NCBI RefSeq assembly: GCF_000003815.2
Contig: NC_049983.1
Location: 8,380,157 to 8,444,156, forward strand
DNA from: Branchiostoma floridae
Taxonomy: Eukaryota; Chordata; Leptocardii; Amphioxiformes; Branchiostomatidae
Reading direction: 5' to 3'
DNA length: 64,000 nucleotides
Part shown: one piece after another, positions 24,001 through 34,800 of the stretch
How positions within the stretch are numbered: position 1 is the stretch's first letter
Layout of the letters: each line of letters opens with the position of its first letter
Made by a program: the position numbers and the translations under genes
Notes under the pieces: model-generated
Told to the model about the DNA's origin: nothing
The model's input: only the letters and a program-made list of their open reading frames with translations
Databases searched by the model: none

Positions 24001-26929
24001 TGACTGGAAGCCCTTCCCTCATTGTCCTCGGCTATCTTCTGTAGTCCCCAACAGACACACTCAAGAGGAATTTCAATAACTTTCTCGATTTCCAAGGACC
24101 GTTGTATTGAATTCACCAGTTCCCTAGATGCCGTAGCCTTTGGAACTTCAGGCATACAAAGGACTACTTTGAGTGGATCGATGGCACTGTCCATCTTCAT
24201 AAGTAACCGATTCAAGAAACCAAGACCGTCATCATCTGAATACCACAACACAACAGCTGTCAGGAGGGTAGTGTCATGGCAAAACTCTGAGAGAAGGCTG
24301 CAGTGAGCTTCCACTTCTTTGCCATACTTCTTCACCCATGCTCGTTCAGACCCGTCTACAAGACTTTCCCTTTTATGGACATGTCCCCTTGGGAAGAACC
24401 AGTCAGTCGACCTATTGGATAGGCTGTCCAGAGAATCTATGGGAGTGGAAATGGTCAGGCCACGTGTTGACTTAAGCTTCTCCTCACAGACTGACAAGAC
24501 TCCATCGACACGACTTTTCTGATCAAAGTCAAACACCTTAAGCCAAGGTACACCTGCAAGTGCCTCCAGCTCTCCAAGATGCCGTGTGTCTTGAGCACAG
24601 CGGCTAAGAATGAGGCAATAAGAACGTCGACTGTCAAACTGGTCAACTGCCTCAAAGAAGGATTCCCATTTTTCCTCGCCTCTTCCTAGCAAGGGGAATT
24701 TGAGCTGAGCCTTTGCAATTCTAGGTGACGTGCTGTCCCGAAACCAAGTAAAGACTTTAGCATGATTCTGTGATGGTGCGGCGGCGTTGCAAGGACCGTC
24801 GCGATACCAAAGCTCGTCTTGGTGCCACATACCGTGTTCCAGAGAATCCTCTGCTATGCAAGGCTCAGTGTACCTCGAACCAAAGCAAGGTGGGATGACA
24901 ACAATGCCTAATAACACGTCCCGATGCTTGAATTCTTCATACCTGAAAGGAGGCTTATAGGAGAAGCACTTGGCAGTGTCAAAAAGATTCTGGTAGTAAG
25001 CATCAAGGCCTGTGTCCTGTAGTCCAATCACATCATGAGGGGGCGGGCACTTGCACTGAACTCCCATCACTATAAATGCTCTTTCTTTTCTTTTTGGAGT
25101 GTTCCACATGGACACAACATCGAGCATGAAAGCTGCTTGCCCTTCGTGTCCTTGATAGACAACTTCGCTTTCTCTGAACAGAATATTTGGTCCTGCAGGT
25201 TTGTGCAAAAGTTTGTCCAAAAGATCAGCAGATATGTTTGTGTTAAAGTAGGGTGTCGAAGGAAGCCTGCTGTCTGCTGAAGAGGAAAAGCTGAAACAGG
25301 GTGAAGGAGAGGTAAAGATTGAGGGGGACCCTGACAGATCTAGAGACAAGCGCTCAGACCCACCACTGCTATGTCTTACATGTCTACTTTTTGGCCTCAC
25401 ATAGTTCCAATTGCAACTACCCTGATCAATTGGCTCTTGGCCAAAAATGACTGGGCGCTGAGTAGTGATGCCAGGGCTTGTGACACGAGAGGATGACCTA
25501 CTCCCCAGAGAATGACTGTAACAACTTTGAAAGTCTACCTCCAAATCAGAGTCATCATTGAACTCAGGAAGGTTTGCTTGCATTCTTGTTTGTAAATCAA
25601 AGGAATTTACAAGGGAGTCTACTTGGTCCTCACCAATCGGTGTGCCCTGTTCGAATTTCTGTTGAACCATGAGACCAGCTTCTGTCTGCACCAAATCAAA
25701 ATGGGGGGACTTTTGCAAGAAAGCTTTCAAGGGACCAACACCAAGGTCTTTAAACCTCCCATGCCTAGACTGAAATCTCTCTGCAAGGTCTTCATACTTC
25801 AGACAATATTGATTTGGATAGTTTCCAGGATTGATAATGGAATTTACAAAGTCTACTGCCCGTTCGGTTTCATCAGTCTGCCCTCCTGAGAAAAGTAAAA
25901 GACAATTTAATGGTTAGATTTTGTATATATTGCCTGTATAATCGATGGCGTTTGTCAGTCTTAGTAAATATCATCTATTTGCAAATGCATACCCATAGGC
26001 TAATTGCAACAAGATGTACAATGTACGTGAAGTATGGAGTCATGATAATACATTTAATTACAGTTGCTCACTGTGATATTGACTATTGTGATAACTGTGT
26101 AGAGAAAGTAAAATACTAGTTTGCAAGTTTTTATGAAAGTTCTTATTTTAGCTTTATCTAATAAAGACAAAGAATGATATGTACCTTTGGATGAAGTTTG
26201 TCTTGCTTGAATGTTGTGCAGGGTACCACCATGTCCAATTTGAGAGCCTTGGATGTTTCCAAAATTGTAAACAGTGATATGGGCTGCGCCTCCATTATCG
26301 CTACCTGGAAAACAGCATTGTGAAAAAATGTCATCATTAGAAAAACATGTAGCAGACTCTTGAACTAAGATACCAGGGATTATAATTATATATCTTTGCC
26401 AGGCTTAAAAAGTTAACTATTTTAATAATTAATTACGAATATAGAATTATCAAAATAATTACAATAATCTTTATTGCATAACCATGCCCAGATGGTCACA
26501 CATGGTCTAATGCATATGGATGTAAAACACAAAAATCCTATTTACCAATATTGCCTAAATGACTAAATACATGTATCATAATTATAATTATTAATCCAGT
26601 ATTTGCCTATAATAGTCTCTATTTGAGCCCATACACTTACCTGGCATACTGGTATTTCCACAAGGAGTACAGTTCTTGCAGCCCATGCCCTGTGATGTAG
26701 GAGTGGGGCTGGGTGGTCTGTCAGGAGTGATGGTGCCATGGGATGAGCTGCTACTTGTGGACTTACTGGATCTTGTTCTTGTTCTTGTACCTGAAAGACT
26801 GGCTTTGGTGTCCTCTGCTCCATTTGCATTGCCAGATTTGCAGTTGGTGGTACCATCGTCAGCAGTGTTTCCAACTGCGGCTGCCATGCCACCTTTGGCA
26901 GTTTCCTCAACACTCCCTTCTTGTTCCAT
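21081..26929 (-). CDS. SAMD9-like protein with RHIM-like motif and LOTUS-like domain
   Basis: Three coding exons join in phase (26641-26929, 26185-26304, 21081-25885) to give 1737 residues. The start is the first in-frame ATG (MEQEGSVEE); an upstream exon ending at 28065 has no in-frame ATG and is taken as 5' UTR. Order seen: Ser/Thr/Gly-rich low-complexity stretch with a CKNCTPC cluster (1-97); RHIM-like segment HITVYNFGNIQGSQIGHGG (105-123, core Q118-I119-G120); winged-helix/LOTUS-like region (about 140-215); disordered Ser-rich linker; AlbA_2-like domain (about 365-510); SIR2-like region (about 515-790); STAND-type P-loop YHAPGGGGT (860-868) with Walker B VVLLIDSQD (915-923); TPR-like helices; OB-like segment; and a C-terminal ribbon CX2C-X16-CX2C in the last 36 residues. 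The core order matches human SAMD9/SAMD9L, interferon-induced translation-blocking antiviral proteins, but there is no SAM domain. A single 4.8 kb main exon is also SAMD9-like. The N-terminal domain names are inference. Confidence 0.85.
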
Positions 26930-27377
26930 CAGATCTGCATTAAAATAATTCAAATCGAAAATGATCATCATAATTTTTTTGTGTCCTGCCTTGCCTTCAT
27001 TTTGGGCAAACAATATGCATTGGTATTATTGTAAATGCCATTCATTTGCTGTAATCTAATTCTGGGTAAACAATGCACTTAAGGTCTTTCATTTTGCGGT
27101 GATTCAATTTTGAGTTAACAATTGCTCTTTTTAGGTACTGTAAATGTCTTTATGTTTGCAATGATTTAATTCCATAATGAAATTTTTAAAAATCAATTGC
27201 AGACAAAAGACAAACATGATGGAAAGGTAATTCTAATATGTAAAAAGTTTGTTGTGGGCCAGATTATCTACTAGTAGAATGTTGAATTATCACGCAGTTT
27301 AAAAAAAAAATTGACCTTTGTATTTAACATTGATTATCTGCCTTGTGGGTACAGGTCATTAATCATATGAACATAAT

Positions 27378-27932
27378 CAGGGGTGCCTTAGTATTTGCAT
27401 GAACCCTATGAAATTCGTACTAATATTATGTGGTACGCACGAATCACTGTGCAAAAACACATGAATCTTATGAAAATCACACGAATCACTATGTGATACA
27501 CATGATTTGCACGAACCTTATGCGAAATTGCCCATCTACTCCTGGGGTCATGTGACGGTGCTGGATTTTGAAGATGGCGGCTTTGATTGTTGGCGACGGA
27601 AAATACAATGTAAGACGCCGAAATGAAGCAAAACAGTAGCTCACACTGTCACAGGCTATCAAATATGTCTTCAAGGTGGTATAAGTTCATTCCATTCCTT
27701 GAAATATAAATATCATGGGTAGAAACACTCAAAATCATGCCTTCTCCCCGGCCGCTGTTTTGCATAAGGTTCGTGCAAATCTAAATTATAAGGTTCGTGT
27801 GTATCACATAGTGATTCATGCGATTTTCATATCAAAGATTTGACCGTTTTCCCATAGTGATTCGTGTGTGCATCACATAATATTCGTACAAATTTCATAG
27901 GGTTCATGCAAAATAATGCTTAGGCACGCCTG
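27378..27932. mobile_element. hAT-like MITE, CAGGGGTGCC termini
   Basis: CAGGGGTGCCTTAG at the left and CTTAGGCACGCCTG at the right, with long imperfect inverted arms containing GCATGAACCCTATGAAAT. The CAGGG tip and size (555 bases) fit non-autonomous hAT elements; a clean 8-bp target duplication was not seen. It lies in the first intron of the SAMD9-like gene. Confidence 0.6.
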
Positions 27933-28064
27933 ATATTTATAATATACAGCATTACAGGAGAGTATACTATAAACAGCAATACACACTAAATACCGGTACT
28001 GTAATTTGTATTCTCATTTCTTGAAATAGACGTGGGATATATGTAGTAGCATAGCTTATCTTAC

Positions 28065-28160
28065 CTGTGATCGGATATCCGTGACAGGAATCTCTCAAGT
28101 TGTCAGCAAGCAATAGCCAACGCCAAACGTTTCCGAGCCGGCCATCTTCCAAACGTTCCC
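28065..28160 (-). other. Probable 5' untranslated exon of the SAMD9-like gene
   Basis: A good donor (ACAG then GTAAGA, border at 28065/28064) fits in phase onto the coding exon at 26934. The frame that would continue into MEQEG is open here but has no ATG before an upstream stop, so the exon is probably non-coding. Its 5' end is not fixed; 28160 is approximate. Confidence 0.45.
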
Positions 28161-28169
28161 AGACTTCAT

Positions 28170-28186
28170 GAAAAGTGAAAGTGAAC
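28170..28186. promoter_or_regulatory. IRF/ISRE-type element at SAMD9-like promoter
   Basis: GAAAAGTGAAAGTGAAC contains AAGTGAAA, which fits the IRF consensus AANNGAAA, followed by a second spaced GAAC half. It resembles the PRDI/III elements of interferon-beta promoters. It lies just upstream of, or at, the predicted first exon. The match is seen; the use is inferred. Confidence 0.55.
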
Positions 28187-28370
28187 TTTGTTTGAGTCAG
28201 TCTGTCATGTCACCTATAAACAGCGGGACACACGGTCGCACCTAGTACCTAAGCACACACTTCACAACGAATCGCAGCCTTTTCTTGACGTCGATCACGC
28301 AAAAATTCACAGAATACGTCCCCTTGCCCCTGGCCGACGTTCCCGCCAAGAGACACAGGAAACGGGACGG

Positions 28371-28394
28371 GGGAATTTCCAAGGGGGAATCCCC
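28371..28394. promoter_or_regulatory. Twin kappa-B sites
   Basis: GGGAATTTCC (28371-28380) fits the kappa-B consensus GGGRNWYYCC exactly. GGGGAATCCCC (28384-28394) is the complement of the MHC class I type palindrome GGGGATTCCCC. Only three bases separate them. They lie about 190-215 bases from the IRF element, upstream of the SAMD9-like gene. Confidence 0.55.
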
Positions 28395-28561
28395 TACCGT
28401 CCCCTAGGCTAGGCTCCAAGTAGACTAAAAATTCACAGATAAATGAAGTTAAAATTTAAGTTCAAATTCGTCCTAGCAACAGTTAGTGAACTTGATTAGC
28501 CGTCAGGATAACCTTGCACCAACAACTCTATCGAAAAACTGCCGACTTCCAGTACGAAGTG

Positions 28562-28634
28562 ACTGTAGAACCCGGAATCGAACCGGGGTCGACAGATCAC
28601 AAATCACGAACGCTATCACCGTCGCCACAAAAGC
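28562..28634 (-). ncRNA. tRNA-like sequence (tRNA pseudogene or SINE head)
   Basis: On the minus strand a pol III B box GGTTCGATTCC (28573-28583) lies within a T-arm CCCGG-TTCGATT-CCGGG. A box-A-like TGGCGACGGTGATAGCG starts at 28627, exactly 44 bases before the B box as in tRNA genes. The two acceptor strands do not pair and the anticodon stem is weak, so it is not a functional tRNA. A tRNA-derived SINE head or a pseudogene is likely. Confidence 0.5.
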
Positions 28635-29958
28635 ACTAGTGCGTTTGGGCAAGGACGATAGGCAGTACTTAAACACCACTGTTACATGACCATAATTTTT
28701 CTGATCTTCTCTCGAGCACTCGTACTCACTTGAAGTTGATGAGCAGTCAATGTGTGCTCAATGGTGGACCTTTTCTTTCGCTACGTCAATCTCAAGCTGT
28801 CAGGAAACTCGATGCTGGCCTTCCCCAGTCCCTTTGGACTAGTTCTTTCCAATTCCGACCAAATTTATGTAGCTTTTTGTTTGTTTGTCAGCCGTCAAAG
28901 TTTTCTCACCTGACTCGCACTTCGCTCCCGGGACCCGGTGCTTTTCCGAAACTGAGAAACTAAAAATAGCTACCGCACCAGTACGAAAATAGTCCTTGTT
29001 GAATAACCACGTCAACATTGAACTAAGGCAAAACGATGATGTATTGAACCATGGGTTTCATCTTTATATGTATTTCAAGTCGATATTATGCTAATAGGAC
29101 ATAATTCTATGATTTATTTTTGCGTTTAACTTATAAAACACGACTTGCACACACAATGGCGTTTGTCTGCTATCCTTTCCCAGATTACACCGCACGGGAC
29201 AACGCGGCGAATTTAAATACAAAATGGCGGCCAAAATGTAAAACGGACGATAGGGTTTGTCTAGCAAAACCAGTGTCATTACGACGTTCTTTAGGCCGAT
29301 AGACAAAGGAATATAGAACTTTGGAGACTTCTGCTGCTTAAGAGGTAAGTAAGAAGTTCATAACTGCCTGTGATAACCAACGATTGAAACAAAGCTGTTG
29401 GGAAGGGGCATCAAAAAAATTTTCTGACGTCACCATAACATAATTTTCATGTGAAACTGTTCTACTCCTTACTAGTTAGGCTATTAGCATTCCTGTTAGG
29501 GTCTTTGCGGACATAACTTGCATGTGGACAAAGTCTTGAGTATTAGTACTTTCCAATAGAAGAAAAATGAAAGCGATTTCATTACTTGCTTCGTTGATTA
29601 TCCTCAAAATTCAAAATCAAATCACCCAGATTTACCGGGGAAGGGGTTTGTTTGGTTGTAAGGGCAGCCAAAGGTGTATGATTTTACTAGTTCTTTGGCT
29701 TCCTGTAGCCTACATTGTCTACTTAACTGTTAACATCGTATAAAAATGTAGCCATATGCAATTAGTATGTAATTGTCAGACTCATTACTCTGTCAGACTC
29801 AAATATAACTATTTATGCCCAGCTAGATAAATACTAGTGTATGTATCTTATTATTCAATATATGTTATTGTTAGCATATGTATTAAATAATTTTGTTATT
29901 CAAAGTTTGTTTGGTTTGTGTTTTTGTGTGTGTGCACCACGGTGCACGTGTGCAAGTA

Positions 29959-30208
29959 CCCTGGGAGCCAGCCAGGATCGGGCAGCTAGGACAGTTTATT
30001 CTTCGGTGGCCCAAGACAGTCAGGCCCGCCCGATCTCCTATTATCGCCCCGGGGAGTTTAAGCCCGATGAGGTCCACCTGCCCTTAGGACAAGGGTAGCG
30101 ATAACTCCTTCAGGCTTAAACTCCTCGGAGCGCTAATGTGAGATCTGCGGGCTGACTGCCTTGGCTCCCCAAACAAAACTCGCTAACCGGTCCTGGCTGG
30201 CTCCCAGG
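29959..30208. mobile_element. MITE, CCTGGGAGCCAGCCAGGA termini
   Basis: CCTGGGAGCCAGCCAGGA at the left is mirrored by TCCTGGCTGGCTCCCAGG at the right. The GC-rich body also has inverted subterminal words (GTTTAAGCCCGATGAGG against CAGGCTTAAACTCC). It is non-coding, in the CENPH 5' region. Confidence 0.7.
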
Positions 30209-30336
30209 TTAGTGTGCAAGTTGGTGTGTGTGTATCCATACTTCATGATGTTAATTTCCAATGGTACTGTTGATTAAATTAAGATATATCTAAACAGATG
30301 CTAAAACTTTTCCTGCCCAACTTCAGACAGACCAGG

Positions 30337-33300
30337 ATGGAAGTTGAGCCTAGTCAACCCAGCAGCACGGTGTTTGAGCCAGGTCTGTGCAAACCTGTAC
30401 CGACATCTGCCACTAGTACCATCTCTAACAAGTCTGTCTACAGTGAGACTACTCCTACTCCTAGTCAGGACAAACAGGGGGTTGAAGAAGAAGGGGATGT
30501 CACCGAACTGGTGGAGTTAAAAGGGTGAGAATGTTCAAACTGACTCTACATTCATAACCTTTACAATTACACATGGCCTCAAAGATTACCTCATTGTACA
30601 TACTCTTCAGACATAATAAAGTTACATTACATGTATATAGCTTTCATGGCTTTACTGCTACATGTATTAATAAGGAGGTTAAAAATACAGGGCTCCCTTG
30701 GAAATCAGTCTGCTAGACTGAAGGGACCACCCTATAATAAGTATAAGATCTATAAATAAATAAATAAATAAAAGCTTTGCATGTTACAGTTTCATCTCAC
30801 ATGACATAAGTTAAAACATGATGCTTAAACGTGTATCCATCAAAATTTCAGTAGCCTTTGATCAATAGCATATACTTAGTATCCTTGTTGTCTAACTTGG
30901 TTTCAGAACAAAGGAATGGGTGAGAAGGCAACTTGTTGAACATGAAGCAACTCTGCTTGCACGTAAGTTCATTATTTGAATACTATTAGTAATAGTATTA
31001 CATTATATATTATATATGTAACATTATAGACCATAAAAAGGATAGTGAGCGAGCGAGTGAGTGTATTGTTTGAAATGGCTTCAGTTTCAGAGTTACAATG
31101 TAACTGATTATTGATCAGGGCTCGAAATACCACATGCATATGCAAGTTTGTGCATGTAAAATTGGTGTGGTGCAAGTAAGTTTGGACCAAACTTGCACCA
31201 GTGCAAGTTACTTTTATCCACTAATACCTGACTTTAGAAAAAGCTTACACACACCAAGAATATTGTCTGCCATTGAAAGGTAAAAGAAAACAACACTGAA
31301 TAAAAAAATAGCCTAAATTTGTTATTTCTAAACTTGGTTAGACATCCAGGTAAACAAAATTTGAAGACAATTCCATCTCTATAATGCTAATAATTCCTAT
31401 GGTGTTGTCTTACCTTGATTTGCATATGAGTAAATACATTTTGCATACAATTTAGTGACTTTGATATGATCAACAGTACTGGATTTTCCAGTTATATGTG
31501 TTTGTATTGAGTTGTTCTAGCGATGGTTAAGAATAGTGATGGAAGTCACTCGAAGAGTCCAGAAGAAATCTATTGATCTTATCAAGTTGTAGACATTGAA
31601 TTGTCTTAAATTAAGCCTAAATTCACATTTGTTGTACAATTTGAAATCCAAAATAAAATACGATTTGGAAAACAAATATCCAAACATGTGGTCTTTATGT
31701 ATCCCCATATATTTGCAAATTTTCAGAAGAAGAATAAAGGGTTAACAGTTCACTATTTTGGGTTGTGCAAGTAAGTTTCTTTTGGTGCAAGTTACCTTTG
31801 GCTTAACTTGCACTGGTGCAAGTTGACTGAAAAGTGTATTTCGAGCCCTGTTGATGCATACCGGTATTTGTCCACAGGTAGTAGTAGTTGGACAGGTGTT
31901 GGTTAGGTGGGACAGGTTGTTCAGTGTTGTCATGCTGTATGCCTGCGAAGCTGGTATACCAAGGGGCAGTTATACCAGCTTTGCAGCATTGTGGCTGCTT
32001 TGTATATAATATATAATATGGCTAATTTGTATGTTTATTGTTTAGATATTTATTTTTTGTTGATCCTTTTTCTCCTCAATCATACTTGTACAGGACAACA
32101 AGATGGGGCTGACAACAGCACTCAAGAGGAAGTGAATGCAAAGTACATAAACATAATTCTTAATTTAGTGTTATCTTTCTGAATTAGACAATTCAAACTC
32201 ATGTGTAAATGAATGGAAATAGCCTTACTTAGCTTAATATTTGTAACATAGTTGCAATTATCAGTAATTTGTCTATTTAACTATGTTGTGTTCTAGTCTG
32301 TAAGTTATTTTGAATATGTAGTTTGATTGTAATTTTGATTGGTTCTAAAAATTACAAAAAATTGTCTTCCTCCCCTTTCTGCATATCAATTCACAGCTAG
32401 GATATATACATGTAAAAACACTCGCCAACAAGATTTCTCCAGTGTCACTGACAAAGGACACCGGATGGTTGTCTAGATCTGAAATGTCTGACCGTTCTAA
32501 AATCATATCCAGCTGTTTGAGTAACTGCTTTGTAGTGCATCTTATTTGTGCCTGGATGTCTAACCTTCATCGACATTTGTTTGATTCTTTTTCAGCATTC
32601 TACACCTACAGTCCCAGCTACATGAACAGTCAACAAAACTCAGTGTGCAGGAACTGGCGTTGGAAAGGTTAGCACTATGGGTACTCTTGACAAGGCTGTC
32701 ATTTTGTTCATGACTACTTGGATTATGTAGTGTATCTTGCAAGAAGTCATCAATGGTATGCAATCATGAAAATGTTGAAGTTAAATGAAACATTGATAGC
32801 CACATGTACATGAGAACCATATCATACTCAATGCTTGCCCTTTGCTTATACTAGTGTAGGTTATCCATGTGTTACTACAGGTTTATATTTCTGTGGTTCT
32901 GTTTCTACATTACTATGCAGGTTACAGTGTGGAGATGCACTCTCCAAGTTTCTCTTAGAGTCACCTGATATTGGTAGGTACTTGGGAGGAACGGACAAAC
33001 AACGAGAGATGATTACTTATCATTTATCATTTGTCTTGTTTACATTGTAAGGATAAGCAACTCAAGTAAAATTAAGTTTAAAAAACAACAACAACAAAAC
33101 AGAGAAATTAGATGCCCTACTTTGCAGTTGGACATCCAGAGAATGCCATCATTTACAGTCAGATAAAGTGGTTTGGAGTGAATTAAAGAAATGTAAGAAA
33201 AGTGTTCTACAAGACCTACAACCATGGGTATCTACAATGTACTATCAGAATGTATTATCATGGCATAAACTGTATCAGGAATATAGATATAATGTTGGAA

Positions 33301-34800
33301 CTTAAGTAACATAGCTTAATGTATATTATCGATCATATCAGTAAATTCCTCAACATTATACTTGTACATTAACATTATCATAGATTGTAGTTCAATGGAT
33401 TTTTTAGTGAATATGTGCCATGTCATATCTTATGTCTAAACCAGACTCTCAGCAAGTTTGTTTCATTTTGTGCTTCCAGGAAAATTGGTGAAATGGTGAA
33501 GAAGCAGAACGAACTTGTTTTTGAACTTGGCAAATATCACAAGGTCAGTAACTTTGAATCAAAATCTGTGCATAACTTTTGTTGGTGTAGCTTTTTATCA
33601 CATTATTTTTAATAACTTGTATACAATATCAGTCCTACAAATGTCAAAATTTGCTAACAGTAAATTAAGCTAATAGTACTTAAGACAATAATTTTAGACG
33701 GTTGCATATTTAGAAAACTAATGCTGCAATGTTACCCCTGTTTAGGATATACAAGACCTGCAAGAAAACCTGGACAGGGTGAAAAAGGAGAGCTTCGGTA
33801 TGTTTCTAATATATGCTATACATTTAATATGCTGAAACATGTGAGTGTAAACACGTGCCTTGTCAGATGAAACAATGGAAAGCTTTATTTCCAGCATGAA
33901 AAAAATCTTAAACCACTCAAATTTTACTTCCTGGACAGAAATATCAATATCAAAAAGAGAATCCTTGGTACACACAGTTTAAGGGCGTATAGAGAAGCAG
34001 ATGCCAGTTTTCCTATCTGTTCACTTTTTGCATGAAAGTGTATAAGAACCAACAGGTTCAGGTTGATATGTGTGGTAGGGTTGGGTACCAGTATATAATG
34101 CCAGTATGATACAGGGTTTAACTTTTCTTTTTTGTGGATCAATACAAAAAAATTAGGGAACCATTTTTGGACCGATCAAAAAAACAACCTTGCCTGCACC
34201 CACTTCTAATGTGTAGCCTTATTCTAGAAGCCTTACAGTCTTGTCCTGTCCTCAGAACACAAGTCAGGAACAGGGAGCTGATGACCCAGGTACAGCATAG
34301 GAAGGAGGGACAGCAGCAAAGGGCACAGGACGACAGCAGGGACAGGGTCAAAATGGAGGACATCAACCTCAGGCTCAGCTTAATCTTAATCTTAATCTTC
34401 TCCTTGTATCCCTCTATCCACCCCTAGTGGGGTGTTATTGAAGGGGGGAGCATACGGTTCAAGGAAGCAGGCCACAGAATACAAATGTTTAACTGCCATA
34501 CAAGTTACACAAATGGTAATAGTGTGTTTCAAATCATCCAACCCTACTTTATGAGGAATGCACCTGTTCAAGCTACCTGGAAACCTTTGAAAAGAAATAT
34601 TACTACTTATTTCTAAAGCATCTTTGATTTCTTGTTTATGTTTTTCCAGGTTTGAAAGTCATCTGGAGCAAGCCATGTCCAAAATCTCCAGCCTACAGCA
34701 CATCTTCCAGGCCCTGATGATTGGCAGCCAGGTCCACTGGGCAGAGGACCCGGACATGGAACAACTCATGATCAGTCTGGGCACACCCCCGGACATCTAA
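30337..34800 (+). CDS. CENPH: Centromere protein H
   Basis: CENP-H is part of the constitutive centromere-associated network, linking centromeric chromatin to the kinetochore. Exons read: 30337-30524, 30907-30962, 32094-32142, 32596-32667, 32921-32977, 33480-33543, 33746-33797, one near 34264-34374, and a last exon 34651-34800. The signature is the C-terminus IFQALMIGSQVHWAEDP, close to the vertebrate VFQNLILGSKVNWAEDP. Before it are long coiled-coil helices (LQSQLHEQ, KIGEMVKKQNELVFELGK). The N-terminal 70 residues are polar and unstructured. An in-frame ATG also exists at 30298, thirteen codons earlier, directly after the splice acceptor. Borders of the next-to-last exon are uncertain: only an acceptor after ACACAAG keeps the frame, and no GT donor fits; a GC donor after CCTCAG would. 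Identity is secure, splicing there is not. Confidence 0.9.
30690..30773 (+). mobile_element. Tail of a non-LTR retroelement with (AAAT)n
   Basis: A GGGCTCCCTTGGAAATCAG block is followed by GACTGAAGGGACCACCC and then an (AAATA)n tail. This is the usual form of truncated invertebrate LINE 3' ends. It lies in a CENPH intron. Confidence 0.5.
31116..31850. mobile_element. hAT-like MITE, CAGGGCTCGAAATAC termini
   Basis: CAGGGCTCGAAATAC and its complement GTATTTCGAGCCCTG bound 735 bases; TTGAT flanks both sides. Subterminal TGCAAGTT/AACTTGCA words repeat. CAGGG tips suggest hAT. Same terminal family as the elements at 35013, 61456 and 62209, but with different inner words. In a CENPH intron. Confidence 0.75.

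Larger units (their letters stand above)
28400..30297. other. Intergenic region / CENPH upstream and probable non-coding first exon
   Basis: The region carries a tRNA-like sequence, a MITE and the likely CENPH promoter. AAAATGGCGGCC at 29221-29232 is a YY1-type promoter word. A strong donor (GAG then GTAAGTAAG near 29345) could end an untranslated CENPH first exon joined to the acceptor at 30297. No protein-coding exon is supported. Confidence 0.45.

Noticed and set aside
28562-28634. Functional tRNA gene
   Set aside because: Promoter boxes and T-arm are good but the acceptor strands do not pair and the anticodon stem is weak.
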